64,000 bases of DNA, taken from positions 6,138,001 to 6,202,000 of the forward strand of contig OX579637.1 of the NCBI GenBank assembly GCA_951230915.1, written 5' to 3'. Origin of the DNA: Antitrichia curtipendula. Lineage: Eukaryota > Streptophyta > Bryopsida > Hypnales > Leucodontaceae. The translations under genes and the position numbers were made by a program. Numbering within the stretch: position 1 is the stretch's first letter; each line of letters opens with the position of its first letter. Of this stretch, positions 35,826 to 47,877 are shown piece by piece. The notes under the pieces are model-generated. The model was not told where the DNA came from and searched no databases. It worked only from the letters and a program-made list of their open reading frames with translations.

Positions 35826-38429
35826 ATGATGGAAGCAATGTAGATCTGGAAACCGACGGTGACAGCCCGAAGTGTTAGTCTGGTGATTCTGTACCATCCG
35901 GAACGCCATCAAGAGTTAGAGAAAGACCTGACAGCCATGGGCTGTCTCGGATTTTTGCGCAAGCCGTAGAATATTTATAGTGAAAGGATGATTGCGGAAC
36001 GGGTGGAAGTACACTAATAGGAGCCAACCTGGACGTAACACATCCTTTTTTTTTAAGAATCTTCATTCTAACTCTTGAATATAAATTGAAATATGAAAAA
36101 AAAATTCAAGAGCATTGTCTCTTAGTTATGGCTACATGATATAATAAGGTCATATTTGTTATATTGAGACTTTTTGCAATCTCATTTTTATCCTTGACTC
36201 GAGGATAAATCGCTTTATCTCTTTACTAATATTTTTTTATAAATAGGTAAAACACCAACTTTTAGAATTTCATTATAGAATCACTATTTTAGCATTATTT
36301 ATTTTTGGTTTCAGTTACTATTTTTTTAAATGAATTTTCCAATAACTAGCATTCTGTCTCAAAATCTGCAAAAAATCTCAATATAACAAATATGGCCTTT
36401 AATGTAAAAAAAAATTAATTATGTTAAATTTCTAAACATCAAAAGGACTAAAATGTAGTTGTAACCATTGCTTAATTCTGCTTAATTGGATTCAATAAGG
36501 ACCCATTATTGATGGTTTAAAGACTATTTTAGATGAATAAACAACAATTTTTGGTAGAGTATTGCAATAAGAATCCATTACAAATGACTTAAAGACTATT
36601 CTAGATGAATAAGCGACAATTATTTGGTGGAATATTCTATTAAGGACCTCTATAAGCACTTCAATAACGTCTGCAAGTGGCTCCTATTAGTGTACTTCTA
36701 CCCGATTTCCTTTACGTAGTCACGAGGGGTCATCCGCGAGCGTGGTCTCCGGAACTTTGGGCCGGAGCTTACTTTGTAGTGGATAGAGGGGTGGATAGGC
36801 CAGTCAAACAGAGAAATATGCTACGGATAGATTCCAAAACTCGGCAGACCCAAAGAAAGGATACGCCGCGAGCAACTGCATCATCCCCAGGGAGTAGCAA
36901 CTATTAGAGTTTCTAATCCCCATCTTATATCCGGAAAAGCCCACACGAGTTACAGTAACAGTGGCAAACATTGTTTTTGGAGCTTTAGGAGATAAGGTAA
37001 ATCTGGCTCCGAGACCCGTAAATTGGGGTGGAATTATCCATTCCATAGTGGATAAGTTAGTCGGGAGTGTCTTGGGTAGGAAGTTGAACCCTATAAGACC
37101 CTATCTTTTCTACTTGTACCATCGGCAGGAAATCCTAAGTGAACCAGAACAACTAAAGTACCGGAAAGGGGAGAACCTCCTCAAGTACAAATTGCTTCCA
37201 AAAGATGAATCGGATCAAACGGAGTCAGAGGAGGAAGACATTCCGGAAACCACCCATGCTACTCCGGATAAGGCCGGATCCAGCCATCGGAAATCTACCG
37301 ACTGGGAGACACGGAGGAAGCAAGAAGTAGGAGGATCCGGCCTACCTTGGAGTCCGATTCCAGAAACGGATCTGGTCAAAACCACCATCAACTGGTTGAG
37401 GGCCACCAAGGGGGCAAATGACCGGATGACAACTTTCATCCGGGACGTATGCAGCAGGTTGGAAGTAAAGGAGGAAGTGAAAATTCTCGACGCCATCGAT
37501 TGGAGGCCTGATCTGGAAGAGGTACGACAGCTGAAGCCAAAGGTCCGTATCTTGTATGAAAAGCGGAACTACTACCGGAATCAGCACATCTGAACGGAAG
37601 GAAAGATGCACACCGCGAACCGGAAAGCAACGAAGGCAATGGGCCTTGTCCAGAAAATGAAGGAGCTAGTGGATCTTTCCACCACCATAATTGCAAGATT
37701 TGCATTGTGGAATTTCAAGATGGTGATGCAAGGCCACATCTCCGAAATGAAGGTGGTAAATATCTTGACCGACTTCAAGGCCCGGATTGAAGGAGCACTC
37801 AAGGAGATGCGACAGTTAATCAGAAGCCTTAACCCCCTCCTATTGGACCAGGCCATGTTTGCGAACTTGCCGGGAGGAGAATTCTAAAACACACCGAATG
37901 CCGGAATGTCATGGATAGGAGGAGTTGTACGGAAGTCAGGACAAATCTGGTTCCCATTCCGGATCCTAGTGGGACGCCCAAGGAAGCTGCGACACAGACC
38001 ACAGGTTTGGATGAGTCTTCCGGAAGGCAACCGGTGGTGAACCTGTTTCCCCCTCTTCCGCCTGGCCAGACTGAAGCCAGAACCGTTGTGACGACAACTG
38101 TACGGAACCTAGCCCGGACCAATCCGGAAAGGTTTAGTCACATGCAAACAACTCCTCCCCCTGCAGATCCGACAAGTAACTTCATTAACTTCACGGAGAC
38201 CAAGGCGACCTGGTGGAAGAATACAAAGATCGAGGATCCGATGGAGATTGAGGAGACGGAAGAGAAGTTAGCCGAATCTCTCTCTTAGTCGGAGATGGAA
38301 ACGGAGTCAAATCCGCTTCCAATTTGGACCCGGTCCGCAACCAAGAAGACTTTGCCGAAGAAACTTGCCTAGAAAACGACTACTATAGCAATGAGGGCCA
38401 GATCTTCAGTGAAGAAAGCATGCAAATGA
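35826..38429 (+). pseudogene. Unrecognised gag-like coiled-coil gene, copy 3 (MITE-interrupted)
   Basis: Tandem ATGs at 35826 and 35829 open a frame aligning with copy 2 (VILYHPERHQELEKDL). It is split by a 703-bp MITE after the first ~55 codons. The best-preserved part is 36961-37593, with TVANIVFGALGD, IRPYLFYLYHRQE, ETTHATPDKAGSS and a coiled coil. Nonsense codons: TGA 37591-37593 (TGG in copy 2), TAA 37885-37887 (CAA in copy 2), TAG 38286-38288 (CAG in copy 2) and TAG 38370. It ends KKACK and TGA at 38427-38429. Its state mirrors copy 2, but most disabling changes are independent, so the two copies decayed separately after duplication. No function recognised. Confidence 0.6.
36001..36703. 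mobile_element. 703-bp MITE with ~26-bp terminal inverted repeats
   Basis: The left end GGGTGGAAGTACACTAATAG plus six more bases is repeated inverted at the right end, whose reverse complement starts GGGTAGAAGTACACTAATAG. It lies where copy 2 reads straight through. The interior is AT-rich and non-coding. No target-site duplication is visible, so superfamily and exact ends are uncertain. Confidence 0.8.
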
Positions 38430-40570
38430 TTATTTAGGTTTGTTGTTTTGTTAGTTACGATTTTCTTTGGTTAGTACTTTTCGGAACAAGTAATTTGGAT
38501 GTGGGGCCTAAAATTTCGGACTTTCAGGATTTTAAACGGCTTTCTGGTTTGCCCAGAACGGTTAGTTGGACCGATGGCCGGATTCTATATTGGTTATTTG
38601 GCCGCTTTTTGTTTATAAGGGTAGGCCGGCCATTACTACAAGTTTAGGATAAGAGCAATTGTTAATTTGAGCCAAGTTAAACCTATTGAATCCTCCCTCT
38701 TTTGCACTTGATTGGATTGTATAATTTTATTAGATTTAGGATTTGTACTTTTAACTCAAGTTGATTTGACACTTGTTAAACTTTTTTGGATTGCATAAAA
38801 GTTTTGCATGTATTTCACCACATTGTCTCTGTATGAGGTTAGCTTATAGCTCTAATGGCTCGAGTTGAGTTCACAGCAATGGATTTTTTGGGGGGGGGGA
38901 TTCACTTGTCTTGAGTTATATCTGCCTAAATGAATTATGTAGGTATAAATGTGCCGTTCTATTTGGTTGGGATTTCCATTATTATTTTTACCTCTAGTTT
39001 TTACTCAAATCAACAAGGACCTGCAACAACAACAACCAACAACCAAAATATCGGAGCAGAAAAAAAAGTCACCTTCACGCTCCTGTCAATTTTAAAGAGC
39101 TTCTATTTTTGCTTTGATGAAGTGTTGACAATCTAAAATGGACACTCATAAAATTAGGTCACTCAAAATAGAAAGTGAAAATTGATGCTTTAGTGAAAAT
39201 TGAAAAGAGAATCCTAAAACCAAGAGGCTAATGTACTGAAAATACACTCACGAAACCAAAAATGAAAAGAAAGAACTGAAACCCTAAAATTGAAACCAAA
39301 ACATTTTGTAGAACCCAATTGCAATTACTAAATCCTAAAATCCAAATGCACAAAAAATAAATGAAGACACAATGTACATCAAAAGAATGAAACCAAACAA
39401 GGGTTCATCTGGGACAAACCATGAGAGTTCATGCACAAAGCCAAACATCAAAAGTAAGCTACCTTCACAATCCAAAATAATTGTTGCCTCTATAGTCTCA
39501 AACCAACACCGCCTTCGTAGCACTTACTAGTCTCTTCCATAGCACCACAATAACGCTCAACTTCTGAGAATTACGTTGAGAGAACAGTAGGACAAGACGC
39601 AGCAAAGCTCAAAATACCTTCAACTTTGAGTAAAGCGGTTTGAATGTTGCCTACACAAAATTCTAAACCTTTAATCATTGTGTATGTCACACAACAAGGA
39701 AATAAGCAACAAAAGCATAGGACACATCACAAATCACGCTTGGAGCATCCTAAAACGCTCAAAAAGCACGCAGATAAAGCAAAGGAATTTGCAAAATTCT
39801 AAAAGGCATTGCGAGGGTTCTGAAATGGGAGAGAAGAACCTAAAACCACGCCACCCAATCCAGTCTAGGAGCTTATAATTGTGACTCCTATAACCGAAAC
39901 TCCTATTTTATTACCTTGTACCAAATCAACTAAAATTTATAAAAACAATTGATACAATATCCAAATCAACAAAATTTTGGTGATTATTTGTTGATTTGGA
40001 TGCCATTTTCTAGAAGTGAATGTGGACATGGGACAATATTCCTCTTGAGAAACGAAGGATTAAAAATGAATATCTAAAATTGGTTCAAATTTTCTTACTC
40101 GATAGTATTTTAGATGAAGTTTTATATTTTTTCTTATGAATTTGTCATTAAATTCATGAAGGTAAAAAACTATAATTACTGGGACACATTAAATGAGCTA
40201 AATAATGACAAAAATTTAGTTGGACAATCTTTTTGGATACCAATGAAATATAACCTATAATGCAGTTTAGGCTACAAAATCATTAGCAATGCAATATTAA
40301 AATTAGAAGTTGGAGCTTTTAAAATATTGACAACATCTTCAAAACATTGGTAACATATAAACATTATTTTATTGGAAGTGTTGGTTGAAAAAATAATGGG
40401 CTGTAGCCTCCTCAACTTGAACTCTCGCATGCATAAGTAGAAGGCATTACTCCAATGGAGGCATCAATCAGAATTCAGAAAAGTAATGATCATTACTATT
40501 GTAGCCTCTTCAACATTAACTTCCAGATGTAAAAATATAAGATAATTCTATTGTGAAGAGTCTTTCTAAT
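38430..40570. other. Gene-free stretch
   Basis: 3' flank of copy 3 up to about 38640, then AT-rich sequence without a supported gene. Includes a G9 run at about 38888. Confidence 0.45.
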
Positions 40571-40995
40571 CAGGGTTAACAAGACGTCCAGACGTCCGGC
40601 GCACATAAGCGCTGACCCTCGGACGTCTTTTGACATACTTGATTTTTAAGGTCGATCGTCCAGTGGACATTTAGACGGCCCGTCGGCGCAGACGGGCAGA
40701 CCGGGCATCGGGCTAGGGGACAGTCCTGCGGATGGGCCGTCGGAACAACGGGTTGTCGGGCAAACAGGCCGTCGAGTGCGCGGACGGACTATCGGGCGGA
40801 CGGGGTCTGGCGGTCGAGGCGTCCGCTTGCCCATCCGATGGTCCGATCAATTGTCCGCGCTCCCGTCCGTTGGTGCGACCGCCTTCGACAGGGGCCATGC
40901 GATCTAGCGGACGCCGGTTTCTATCCGCACGATCTGCCCATCCAATTTTGAGGCGTCCAATTCGCATGTACGCGTCCCCATTGCTTGGTCCGCCT
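40571..40995. repeat. GTCCG/CGGAC array and terminus 5' of finger gene (copy B)
   Basis: Terminal CAGGG followed by GACGTCC motifs and then dense CGGACGG, GTCCG and CCGTC motifs. It ends next to the finger-gene promoter. CAGGG fits the known YARNG start of hAT terminal repeats. Confidence 0.7.
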
Positions 40996-41003
40996 TCGGA
41001 CGC

Positions 41004-41011
41004 CATAAATA
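41004..41011 (+). promoter_or_regulatory. TATA-like element of finger gene (copy B)
   Basis: CATAAATA at the inner edge of the GTCCG array, followed in copies A, B and C by a conserved leader including TTTCCCTTGCGGAGTGGG. The ATG lies about 276 bp further on, leaving room for a leader intron. Confidence 0.45.
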
Positions 41012-41286
41012 GCACGGCGGATGGCTTATTCTTCACAATTGTTTCCCTTGCGGAGTGGGTGATCTAGTGCCTTTGTGTGGCTCTGCGTGCCCTTTTTGTT
41101 TTGGTGTGTGAACGATTGTGCTCGGATACTAAATTGCACCAACTTATTTTGGTGATTACTTGGTTTTGAAGGCCTCGTTAACAACTTCATCCCGTTTCAT
41201 TGGCAAGTGTCAACCATTTTGTTCAGTTATTCTAAAGATTCATGTGAACTTTGTCATCAAATCATTTCATTTTAATCAAGGTTATC

Positions 41287-42384
41287 ATGCCTCACGATAA
41301 AAGCTCAAAGTCCAGTAACAAAGGCAAATCCCAGGACATGAACTAGGAAGATTGGGCAAATCCAATGTATGTAGCTGAACTTGGATGGGAAGAAGAGCCC
41401 AAGAAGATTTGGGACTGCACAATGTGCAAGAAGTACGTCAAAATGATGCATGTCTCTAAAATGTGGTCACAAGAACAAGCAGACGTGCAAGTTCGACGTT
41501 GGGAAAGACAAATTTCCATGTGTGAGAGCAAACACTTTGTTCACCAATTCAAGGAAGTAATGCGGTGGGCTGAGCTGCGTGACTCCAAACCAAATGTCAT
41601 GAATTATTCCAACATGGCCATGGTTTCGGCAGAGATTGTACTCCACAAAGATGTAGACTGGCACACAATTTACAAGAAAAATGTTGATAATATGAAGCGC
41701 ACTGACGCTGTTATTTATATAAGTTGGACTCAACCAAGCGATTGTATGCAAATGTGGTCCAATCGAGGGCAGTTTGGATTTTTGCCGGTTGTACTGCCGG
41801 ATGCTGAGGATGAATGGTCGGACGACGATGATGTAGAAGACAATCCAGCACCCGTAACATTTATAGTGAGGCATGAGCGTCAAGAAGCTCGGGAAGACAT
41901 CGAGTTCAATCAACAAATGCAAGAAGCTATGTGTAGAAGCATGGAGGATCGGGGTCAGCAACACGGGCATGACAGGTCCTACCAACATGATCGTACTGCA
42001 TCTGGTTTACAAGATGGTCAAAGGATCTTCCACTATGCTAACGACCCCCGAGGTACTTATTACAATCCAGAAAGAAGCCATGGAACCACACATGATTTTG
42101 GATCTAGCCAAGGAGGCTCCCAATACTATCTCGGATCTACTACGGGTGGTTCATATGAGCGTCACACAGGCTCTCGTCATGTCAAACCAAGGCAAAGAAG
42201 GTTTCAGCACCGTGATGTAGTTCCTCCTCCAACTTTTGGAGGTCCTTACTATGGAAATCCCAATCAACAAACTGCGCCAAGCAAATATGGATGCACTTGG
42301 GGCGGAGGACCATATCTTGGCATTTATGGATCTGGTTCCACACCACCAAAACGTAGAGATGACATCCATTCAGATTCCGAGTAA
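41287..42384 (+). pseudogene. CxxC...H finger protein with Gly/Ser/Tyr-rich tail, copy B
   Basis: The best-preserved copy: 366 codons from ATG 41287 to TAA 42382-42384, with a single TAG at 41344-41346 where copy A has TGG (MNWEDW). It might restart at the downstream ATG (41365), which keeps the finger. Features: finger C44, C47, H55 in WDCTMCKKYVKMMH; NYSNMAM and KDVDWHTIY block; acidic DDDD stretch; then a tail rich in Gly, Ser, Tyr, His and Arg with repeated SQ-GG-SYY-like phrases, ending DIHSDSE. Convergent with kinase-like copy B. Nucleic-acid binding is inferred from the finger and the tail; no enzyme motif is seen. Confidence 0.7.
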
Positions 42385-43070
42385 AGTAGGTAGAGCTATT
42401 TTAGTCGTTGTCTCACAATTGAGTGGGCCTTGGAATCTTTTGCCATTGAATTATGGAGTGTGGAAATCATAGTACAAAAATATCGGCATCTCGGCGAATA
42501 GCATTTACGTACTAAAATACTTTGATATAAATATATTGTATTAAAATGTATTTGGAGGTTGGTACTTGGTATCATCATAGCGGTATTGTTCAAGTATCAA
42601 TTGTATTGCTTTTCAATATAAAAAATATTTGCGTACGATGAAATTCTATTATCATTATATGTGTACAACATTGATTATACAATTTTGTACCCAACCATAC
42701 CAAGCTAACATGCATCAATAATAATTGTTGCATTGCACTTCTCATCCAAGGATTTCAAGCAAAACATATGATGAATGCATAAATAGATAGAAGACATTGG
42801 ACATTGGAAGTTTCAAAACACACAAACATTTCAAAACTTTATATCAATTACAAGGGTGCACATATATTGGAATACATTGATGGTGCATATATATACTAGA
42901 AAATCCTTGCACACAATCATATTGATTTATGTATTCACTTTTACATCTACCTAATACTTCTATATAGTCCACTTACATTATAGACATTAATATGAGTGGC
43001 GGAAGTGTTCGTCTGGAATAGGCCAGTTGTAATTATTAGTAAATCGATGGATGATTTCAGACAAGCTACC
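42385..43070. other. Spacer between convergent finger and kinase-like genes (copy B)
   Basis: Near-identical, inverted, to 5208-5893. AT-rich and non-coding. Confidence 0.5.
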
Positions 43071-44550
43071 TCAAGAATCAGTCACCAAATTACAAAGGCG
43101 CTCCAAGTAAAGGTGAAAAATCTTTGCCAAATCCTCATGGCTAAATCTTGTATGTCCTTCATTTTCCCGATGTAAGCTCACGTAGGCCGCCGATATGCAA
43201 CCACTATCGATGGCTTGAGCTATTCGACCAACCGCATATTCCTCTGATTTACGTGATAAATCTGGTATCGTTGACACATCCGCATCTCTTCTATGCAAGT
43301 ATGCAATAGAAGGGTCCACCCACCACCTCTTTTTCAAGGTCTCAGTCCGCTCACTCTGAGAAATGAATGTATACAAGGACTTCATTGGTTCATTACGTAA
43401 AGTAGTCATGCCCCAATCGCAAACTCCAATGTAAACACGTGACTCATCATCGGGAAAGTGAAACATAATGTTGTCCACTAAAAGATCATTGTGCAAATAT
43501 CCAGCGCTATGTACTGCATTCATGGGATGCACCAGTGCCCATGCAAGCTTTGTGCGCTTCTTTCTCCAACGACCAAGAAAAAAAGCTTTGGTCACCTCTT
43601 CCGGGGTTGTTTGAGATTAAGCCAACCGAATGCCAATGTTATCGGGATATTTCTTATCCATTTTAACATTTGCCTCAATGTTCCGCCATTCCACCAATAC
43701 GAGTATCCTTTGTTCTGCATTGCATGAACAGCAAAAAACCAGATAACTCCATCATGTGGAATTCTCATTGCCATTGACTCATTTTGGTGTTCCAACCTTG
43801 CGAGCTCAGTTCGTAAGCGTTGTTGATGAGATACCTTTGCTACGAACTTCCAAAATGTGGGTATCTCACGACATCCTTCAATTCGGACCCTCCAAATTGT
43901 TGTGTATCCACCCTTTAGAATTTGATCATCTTATGGAATCACCCTTGCTGTTTTCAGAAGCGCTAAGGGATGTCGTCGCCCACGTTGCAACTCCACAAGT
44001 CCTTCATCACTATTCCACCAACTCATTGAACCTCGCCTATTTTGTGTCTTTGCAAAAGGGGCGCACTGGCGAACAAACAAGTTTGCCCTCAAAATGAGCT
44101 GTTCAAAAGCGCAATCACCTACGCGGTGTTGCTTCCCGTACTTCTCTATCATCACCTTTGCATTCCACAATGCACCATGGACCGTGCTCCTCAGAGATTG
44201 TTGAAAGCCCTTCTTCTCCATTTCATGAATCCACTAAGGTACGTTTAAAGCATCCATGAACTTTTGTGCCATATCTCCCTTCAATTTATGTGGGTACTCC
44301 TCTTGATACCTCGCATATTTGGTATGTAACGACGCAGTGGTTTCCGACTCATAAAATTTGACAATGCATTCAATGAAAAATGCTTTGCAAGCAAGAGAGG
44401 GAGCGTCCATACTTGCCTCAATGTCCGGCACCACTCGTTTGTCCTTTGCAACCTTCTTTGATGTTGGCATCATGATGAAATCACAATTAGAAGTTGCAAT
44501 TTTTAATCCATAAGGCAATATACGATTTGCCAAATGATCATACACGAAAT
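43071..44550 (-). pseudogene. Atypical protein-kinase-like gene, copy B
   Basis: The exon starts after the acceptor TTATGTTTCCAG. It shares with copy A the KGGYTTIW loop, HNDLLVDN and CDWGM motifs, the TAA (43931-43933) before the kinase part and the frame shift in the hinge region. It lacks copy A's TGA near the start (CGA here) but has its own TAG at 44234-44236 where copy A has TAC. The last 174 codons differ from copy A by one residue (Asp for Asn). Because both copies carry the same stop and shift, either the defect predates the duplication, or the gene is expressed through an intron or frameshift I cannot see. Confidence 0.7.
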
Positions 44551-44679
44551 CTGGAAACATAAGGCAACAAGTACCCTCTAGAAATCACAATCTTACCTTC
44601 CTTTAGAAAAGAGCCAATGGAGGATCAACCACCAAGCTCTCCGCTCTCTCTTGCATGATACAAGGGGAAAGATAAAAGT

Positions 44680-45040
44680 GAGGATCGGATGGGCCGTCCG
44701 AACCCCATATCCAAGGCGGACGCCTCGACTGAATGCCACATCGGATAGACCCGACGAGGCAGACAGATCGTCGTCTGCCTCGTTAGGACCGTCCAATCAG
44801 CCGGACGCCACCCGTTCGATCCATTGGACGAGAGCGATGAATCAGACAGCCGCTGTCTTCTTTGGGCCGTCCGACTGATCGGACGAGTTCGGCGAAGGCG
44901 TTGGAATATCGGACAGACCCGTCCGATCAGCGGGCGCTTAGGCAATCCGCCTGATTAGACAACCCCTCTCAAGTGGAGATGAAACTGGGAGATTTTTCGA
45001 GTCCGTCTGACCAGGCGGACAAGAGCATCGTCTGACTTTT
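44680..45040. repeat. GTCCG/CGGAC array 5' of kinase-like gene (copy B)
   Basis: Counterpart of 3345-3590, with CCGTCCG, CGGACG and GTCTGAC variants. It is more diverged from copy A than the adjacent exon is, so motif number changes faster than coding sequence. Confidence 0.65.
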
Positions 45041-47275
45041 AAAACGACCTCGACCAACAAATAATGACAAGGATGGAAAAGACAAAATTCTCATCCAGAT
45101 CCACTTTCTTTCTTAAAGAACTTGAATCATTAAGTTTAACTCCAGCGATTTTTTAATGCAATGGTCTTCAATCTTATATCCTAAATCCTATACCCTAAAA
45201 CCTAAATCCTAAATTGTATACCCTAAAGTCACAAATGTAAGAAATCATAACTAATTTAAAGTATGAAATACAAATGCAAACAAAGTTTCTCAGGAAATAT
45301 ATGGACCATCTTCAATTAAGGACTTAGCCTGAGGATTCTTGATTGGGTTTAGGTGTTTCTTGAATTCATAGCATGCACAAGTTAGCAAATAAAATTTTGA
45401 AGTCAATTTTTAATTTCTTATGTGAATATTTTTTGTTAAACAAATTCAACAAATCAACAATAGACTTTTTATGTAACTTTATCAACACCATTGTCCCACA
45501 ATTCTTGAATGAATTTATACCTCAAAGAATTCACCAATGTGCAATTGTGCATGGAATTTAAAAATTAAATATTTACTTCTCTAGCTTTTCTAAAATGGGA
45601 TGTTTGGTCATTCAACCCTTTTAAGAATATTCACGTACGTCTTCCACCTTGTGCATTTTAGCCAAAATTTAGGCAATTGAGTTATGAATAAATGATTAAA
45701 TGTGAAATGTTTAACCCTAGTTTTTAGGCACCTTGCTTAACTACATTTTTTGGCTTTGAACCTTTTTAACTAAAAAAGTCTGCTCTAATGATGGTGAATT
45801 TCTAATTTTATATGATAAACAATTGAGTTGAGAATCTAGAAAAAAAGATGTTTAAAAAGAAACACTTTGTTTTCACTCATTAAAAAATTGTTAAGTAGAA
45901 GTAGATTCAAGAATCAAGATTGAACAAAAAATTAAATCATTAGTAGCTCTAAGATAGAATTGAAATATACTAATTTCAATGATGAGATTGTTCTAGCAAG
46001 GAATCTTGACCTCGTGAAACTTTTTTTTTTTTTTAACTGTTAGAATTCAATTCAGAAATGAATCCTCCAAGTTATTTATTCTAAAAGATGCTCTAATTGC
46101 CCAAAAAATAAGATTGACCATAACTTTTGCATAACAAATCCAAGTGGAATGAATCAAAGCTTGCCATGTAAATAAAAATAAAATCTATATGAAACAAATT
46201 TTTAGAGTTTCTAGTTTAAAGTTTTTTTGAGGATTTTTTCTTGCCCGCCAAACTAAAATTTGGGGTTTAGGTGCCATAACTTTTGCTCCCGGGCACTGAC
46301 TGAAATAAAAATTACATTTTTGGAAAGCTAATGTGATTCTCTATCTTCACAAAAGAACTCACAAAATTACAAAAAATATTGAGGCCACAGGAGCCTACCT
46401 GAAATCCATTTTGTCCCCCGATGGGACAGCGAGACTTTAGGGGTTAAACTCAAAAGAACTAAACATTCATTTTTTAAAATTTGTGAAGTAGAAATTGGTA
46501 CACTATTATATGAAAAATAATACGCGAATAACTTTTGGAAGAATTTGAAAAATTGTTAATCCCAATAGAAAAAATATTCTAATAGACAATTAATATTCTT
46601 TTATATCAATTTTGAATATAGAATTTTGAATTTTAAAAACATAAGACAAACCTATATGTTTTTTCTAACTTCATGGTCCGCACTCCGCAAGACCGCAAGT
46701 CTGCAACATATAACTCCAAATGATTTTTGACAACATTATTTGACATTGAATGGGGCAATTTCTTATAAGTAGATAATTAGGTATCAATCTATACTATCAT
46801 GACCAAAATGATTTTTTAATATTAAATCAAAATATTATGACACATCCATTTTCAAAATACACTTCTAATTTCAATATATAGTAATATATGATTAAAATTC
46901 AAATAAGTTTTTGAATAATTAAATCTATGATCTATCATATAAAAATTAGGAAAAAAAAATTTAGAACTATAGGTAGCATTTCGTTTTGATCTTTCAAGAT
47001 GGTCATTTCAAAATATTATTGAGATGTTTAATTTCAAGATTGCACTTGAAAATATGATGTGCACATTGAAGAATGAACTTTGAAAAAGGGTTTAGGGTTC
47101 AATGTCCGTGCAGAGTTCAATGTGGAATTAGAAGTTAGGCCCATGCGAAGTTCAATGTTTTTGAAGGATTCACATTAGATGCTTGTTGTCATGAAGGCAC
47201 ACTCTTTCGAGGTGACCGGGCGATATTAGGAATCCTATGCTTCACCAAATGAGAAAAAAACATGAACTTCTAAGT
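45041..47275. other. AT-rich gene-free part of copy B
   Basis: Inverted match of 1166-3344. Telomere-like CCCTAAA-type motifs at 45178-45228 match those of copy A; another at 47088-47103 is not shared. No gene seen. Confidence 0.6.
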
Positions 47276-47480
47276 ACACGAATACCTGATCAGAAGGTCG
47301 AGCGGGATGGTCCGAAGAGTGCTCAAATAGTCCGCTCCGCGAACGAGATGGTCCGACGGAAAGTCAGACGGGAGGGTCCAAAAGCTGGTCGGACAGTCTG
47401 AGGGCGGACATGAATCAGAGAATTGGCCATATTGCTCGGACGGGATGGTCCGGCGGAAAGTCGAACGGGTTGGTCTGACT
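47276..47480. repeat. GTCCG/CGGAC array beyond copy B
   Basis: Repeats of GATGGTCCGACGGAAAGTC type at the place where copy A has the 1050-1165 array, but not alignable with it. The different unit suggests a separate but related element end. Confidence 0.6.
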
Positions 47481-47843
47481 TGATATTGCAAACCGTAGAA
47501 TTATACGAGTCACGGACTTTGGCATAGAAGACAGTCCTTTTGACAGATACAAATGAATGCTAACTCTCAACCATCTATATTTCTGGTCATTCAAAAGAAC
47601 ACAGGTTCAACTGCAGTAAATGATAAAAAATACAACGCCAACGAGAGGTTAACGGTTACGCATCCGGTTTCAAGCATGGCGGAAATCAACTACATGAAAG
47701 CTACATTCATCTTCTGATGTATCATAGTCAGACATATCATCCAACTCAGCTCTGCCTAACAATCGACGTAATTCTACAATCATATATGAAAAGAGCAGAA
47801 TACAAAGATAATCCTCACGTGCCCTTTCATTGGATGACTAAGG

Positions 47844-47877
47844 TAGAATGCATCTGGAGAACTCCGGATGCATTCTA
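47844..47877. repeat. 34-bp near-perfect palindrome 3' of the DDE-like gene
   Basis: An extended version of the AGATCT-type palindrome: the centre is CTGGAGAACTCCGG, with GAATGCAT / ATGCATTC arms on both sides. It lies about 25 bp past the gene's stop, so it would form a hairpin in the 3' untranslated RNA. Confidence 0.75.

Larger units (their letters stand above)
40571..47275. repeat. Right arm of the inverted duplication (copy B)
   Basis: Reverse-oriented counterpart of 1166-7691, with the same gene pair and the same two arrays. It begins with the terminus CAGGGTTAACAAGACGTCC, beyond which the copies no longer match. About 33 kb separate the arms, including three gag-like copies and the hAT and RING genes. 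Confidence 0.85.

Noticed and set aside
28084..38429. Complete LTR retrotransposon
   Set aside because: No protease, reverse transcriptase, integrase, primer-binding site or paired LTR could be found.
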